Shown in pieces: positions 15,202-17,206 of a stretch of 17,206 bases of DNA. The position numbers and the translations under genes are program-made. Source of the DNA: Scalindua sp964584595 (GTDB lineage Bacteria > Planctomycetota > Brocadiia > Brocadiales > Scalinduaceae); NCBI GenBank assembly GCA_964584595.1, contig CAZPAM010000056.1, positions 1-17,206 of the forward strand, given 5' to 3'. Under the pieces are notes generated by a model that was given only the letters and a program-made list of their open reading frames with translations, was not told the origin of the DNA and did not search any database. The stretch's first letter is position 1, and every line of letters begins with the position of its first letter.

Positions 15202-17206
15202 ATGGCAAAGAATATCTATCTGGCTTCCACAAGTCCAAAGTCCGGCAAGGGAGTAATCTGCATGGGTCTGATCAGTGCTCTCAGGGGTATGGTTACAAAT
15301 GTCGGTTATTTTAAGCCCATAGGCCAGAAATACAGGAAGGATGAAGATTGCGATAAAGTGTCAATAATGATCAAGGAGACACTCGGTATTGAAGATGAGT
15401 TGAAACAGATAAACCCTGTCTCGATAAAAGAATTAAATCATTACATTGCAAATAATGATGAAGAGAAATTCTTTCGGAAAGTTCAGAAATCATTCAAGAA
15501 AATAGAAAAAGATAAAGATATAGTTGTAATTGACGGCACTGATTATATTGGAATGAAGTCAGCTTTTGAGTTTGATATAAATGCTGACATTGCGAATAAT
15601 CTGAATGCAGGCATAATTCTTGTTGAAGACGGATATGGAAAATCGATGGATGAAATATCCTCCGGTGTGCTGACAGGAAAAGAATCATTTGATGAACAGT
15701 CCTGTGATTTTATGGGCGTTATTGTTAATAAAATAGAAACTGAAAGATTGGAAGAAGTTGACCAGGGCCTGAGAAAAATACTTAAAAGACGGAAAATAGA
15801 TTATCTGGGTACTGTCCCGTACGATTCAATTTTAGCAAAACCACGTTTATATGATATCTCAAGGAGTCTTGACGCTGAAGTTTTGTTTGGCAAGGATCAT
15901 CTTCGGAATATAGCAGTTGAAACAATAATTGCATCTATGGAATTTGAAAATGCACTGAAGTATATTCATGACGGGGCGCTCATCATTACCGGGGGTGACA
16001 GGAACGAGATACTTCTCGGCTGTATAACATCCCTGGCTTCTCCTTCCTATCCGAATATATCCGGTATAGTTTTAACAGGAGGCCTTTTGCCGAATGCTAA
16101 TATAATGAAGCTGATTGGGAGTTTATCCGATTTGCCGATTCCCATTCTCAGTGTTCAGTACAACACGATAGAAACTGTGAATAAAATCAACTCTCTTGTT
16201 GTACACGTATCTTCTGAAGACACTCAGAAGATTGATATTGCAAAGTCTTCGATCTACCGGCATGTTGATTGTGAAATGATAAACGATAAACTGAAACTGG
16301 ATAAGGTTAGAAAGCGAACGCCCGAGATATTCAAATATGAAATACTGGAGAGGGCGGGATCGGAAAAAAAACGTATAGTCCTTCCGGAGGGAGAGGAAGA
16401 GAGGACCTTGAAGGCTGCTGAATGGGTAAGAGAGAGGGATATTGCTGATCTGATACTCCTCGGTGATAAGGATCAGATTACAAGAAAGGCCTCTGCATTG
16501 GGTTTAAAGCTGGACGATGGAATTGAAATCATAAACCCCAACGAATCACAAAAATTTGAGGATTATGTCAACACCTATTATGAGCTGAGAAAACATAAAA
16601 ATTACACAATGGATGTTGCCCGGGACCGGATGCATGATACAATCTACTACGGTACCATGATGATATACAAGGGGGATGCCGATGGGCTGGTTTCCGGAGC
16701 CGTTAACACAACACAGCACACAATAAGGCCGGCGTTTGAAATAGTTAAAACAAGGCCGGGTATTAAAAATGCCTCCAGTATATTCCTCATGTGCCTGAAA
16801 GACAGGGTGCTTGTGTATGGAGATTGCGCAATCATTCCTGAACCTACTGCAGAACAGCTCTCTGATATTGCGATTACAAGCGCAGATACAGCTAAAAATT
16901 TTGGTATAGACCCGTACATTGCTATGCTCTCATATTCTACCGGAAAGTCAGGGAAGGGGCCGGAGGTTGAGAAGGTAAGGGAGGCAACGGGAATGGCAAA
17001 GAGCAAGAGGCCTGACCTGCTTATTGAGGGCCCGATACAGTACGATGCAGCGGTTGATCCGGATGTGGCCAGGATCAAGCTTCCCGACAGCAAAGTAGCG
17101 GGCAGGGCAACGGTCTTTATCTTCCCGGATCTAAATACTGGTAATAATACCTATAAAGCAGTGCAGAGATCTTCCGGGGCAATTGCCATAGGCCCGGTAC
17201 TACAGG
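15202..17206 (+). CDS. pta: Phosphate acetyltransferase, long form, 3' end cut by the window
   Basis: 668 codons are visible with no stop. Homologues run roughly 30-40 residues further, so only the extreme C-terminus is missing. The enzyme interconverts acetyl-CoA plus phosphate and acetyl phosphate plus CoA. Three domains are seen: an N-terminal BioD-like P-loop domain (about 1-215), a DRTGG domain (about 245-350, containing LIITGGDRNEILLGCI), and the catalytic PTA_PTB domain (about 375 onward, with IVLPEGEEERTLKAA, DGLVSGAVNTTQHTIRP, YSTGKSGKGPEVEKV and EGPIQYDAAV). The P-loop reads SPKSGKGV, with Gly where Walker A has Ser/Thr, so nucleotide binding may be lost. The ATG is 22 bp after ackA with a weak GGAA upstream. 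Confidence 0.95.
   Translation, partial: MAKNIYLASTSPKSGKGVICMGLISALRGMVTNVGYFKPIGQKYRKDEDCDKVSIMIKETLGIEDELKQINPVSIKELNHYIANNDEEKFFRKVQKSFKKIEKDKDIVVIDGTDYIGMKSAFEFDINADIANNLNAGIILVEDGYGKSMDEISSGVLTGKESFDEQSCDFMGVIVNKIETERLEEVDQGLRKILKRRKIDYLGTVPYDSILAKPRLYDISRSLDAEVLFGKDHLRNIAVETIIASMEFENALKYIHDGALIITGGDRNEILLGCITSLASPSYPNISGIVLTGGLLPNANIMKLIGSLSDLPIPILSVQYNTIETVNKINSLVVHVSSEDTQKIDIAKSSIYRHVDCEMINDKLKLDKVRKRTPEIFKYEILERAGSEKKRIVLPEGEEERTLKAAEWVRERDIADLILLGDKDQITRKASALGLKLDDGIEIINPNESQKFEDYVNTYYELRKHKNYTMDVARDRMHDTIYYGTMMIYKGDADGLVSGAVNTTQHTIRPAFEIVKTRPGIKNASSIFLMCLKDRVLVYGDCAIIPEPTAEQLSDIAITSADTAKNFGIDPYIAMLSYSTGKSGKGPEVEKVREATGMAKSKRPDLLIEGPIQYDAAVDPDVARIKLPDSKVAGRATVFIFPDLNTGNNTYKAVQRSSGAIAIGPVLQ

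Overview
The window is about 17.2 kb of moderately AT-rich bacterial chromosome with ordinary metabolic genes. The coding style would fit a planctomycete of the anammox (Brocadiales) type: weak or missing Shine-Dalgarno sites at several starts, degenerate 7-bp tandem repeats between genes, and a fused RibBA. That placement is inference only; no rRNA or marker gene is present to prove it. There are no tRNA or rRNA genes, insertion sequences, phage genes or CRISPR arrays.

Layout. (1) 32-4406, minus strand: carA-carB, the two subunits of carbamoyl-phosphate synthase, overlapping by 17 bp. (2) 4407-4681: a compact divergent promoter region. A 9-bp perfect inverted repeat carries the -35 box of carAB in one arm and that of pgsA in the other. 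(3) 4682-7325, plus strand: pgsA (phospholipid synthesis), ribBA (riboflavin synthesis) and an aquaporin-family channel. (4) 7351-8837, minus strand: a short GGQ-domain release-factor-like protein, followed by a DUF799/GNA1162-like lipoprotein. (5) 9167 to the right edge, plus strand: a GH13_18 sugar phosphorylase, 6-phosphofructokinase, pyruvate kinase, acetate kinase and phosphate acetyltransferase. Gaps between these genes are 22-69 bp, so they look like one operon; the last gene runs off the window.

The five-gene operon is the most coherent system here. A GH13_18 phosphorylase resembling glucosylglycerate phosphorylase would release glucose 1-phosphate from a glucoside. PFK and pyruvate kinase would carry the carbon to pyruvate. 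Pta and AckA would interconvert acetyl-CoA, acetyl phosphate and acetate with ATP formation. Aldolase, triose-phosphate enzymes and pyruvate oxidation must be encoded elsewhere. This reads as a module for using a compatible solute or stored glucoside as carbon and energy.

The main oddities are: an acetate kinase lacking the Gly-Ile-Gly part of its nucleotide-binding loop; a 10-N assembly gap in the same gene that probably stands for about 4 real bases; a family of heptanucleotide repeats (consensus close to TKACNAA) confined to intergenic sites between 6.58 and 11.09 kb; the mirror-image carAB/pgsA promoter; and an aquaporin with an unusual predicted selectivity filter. I see no clearly new multi-gene system.
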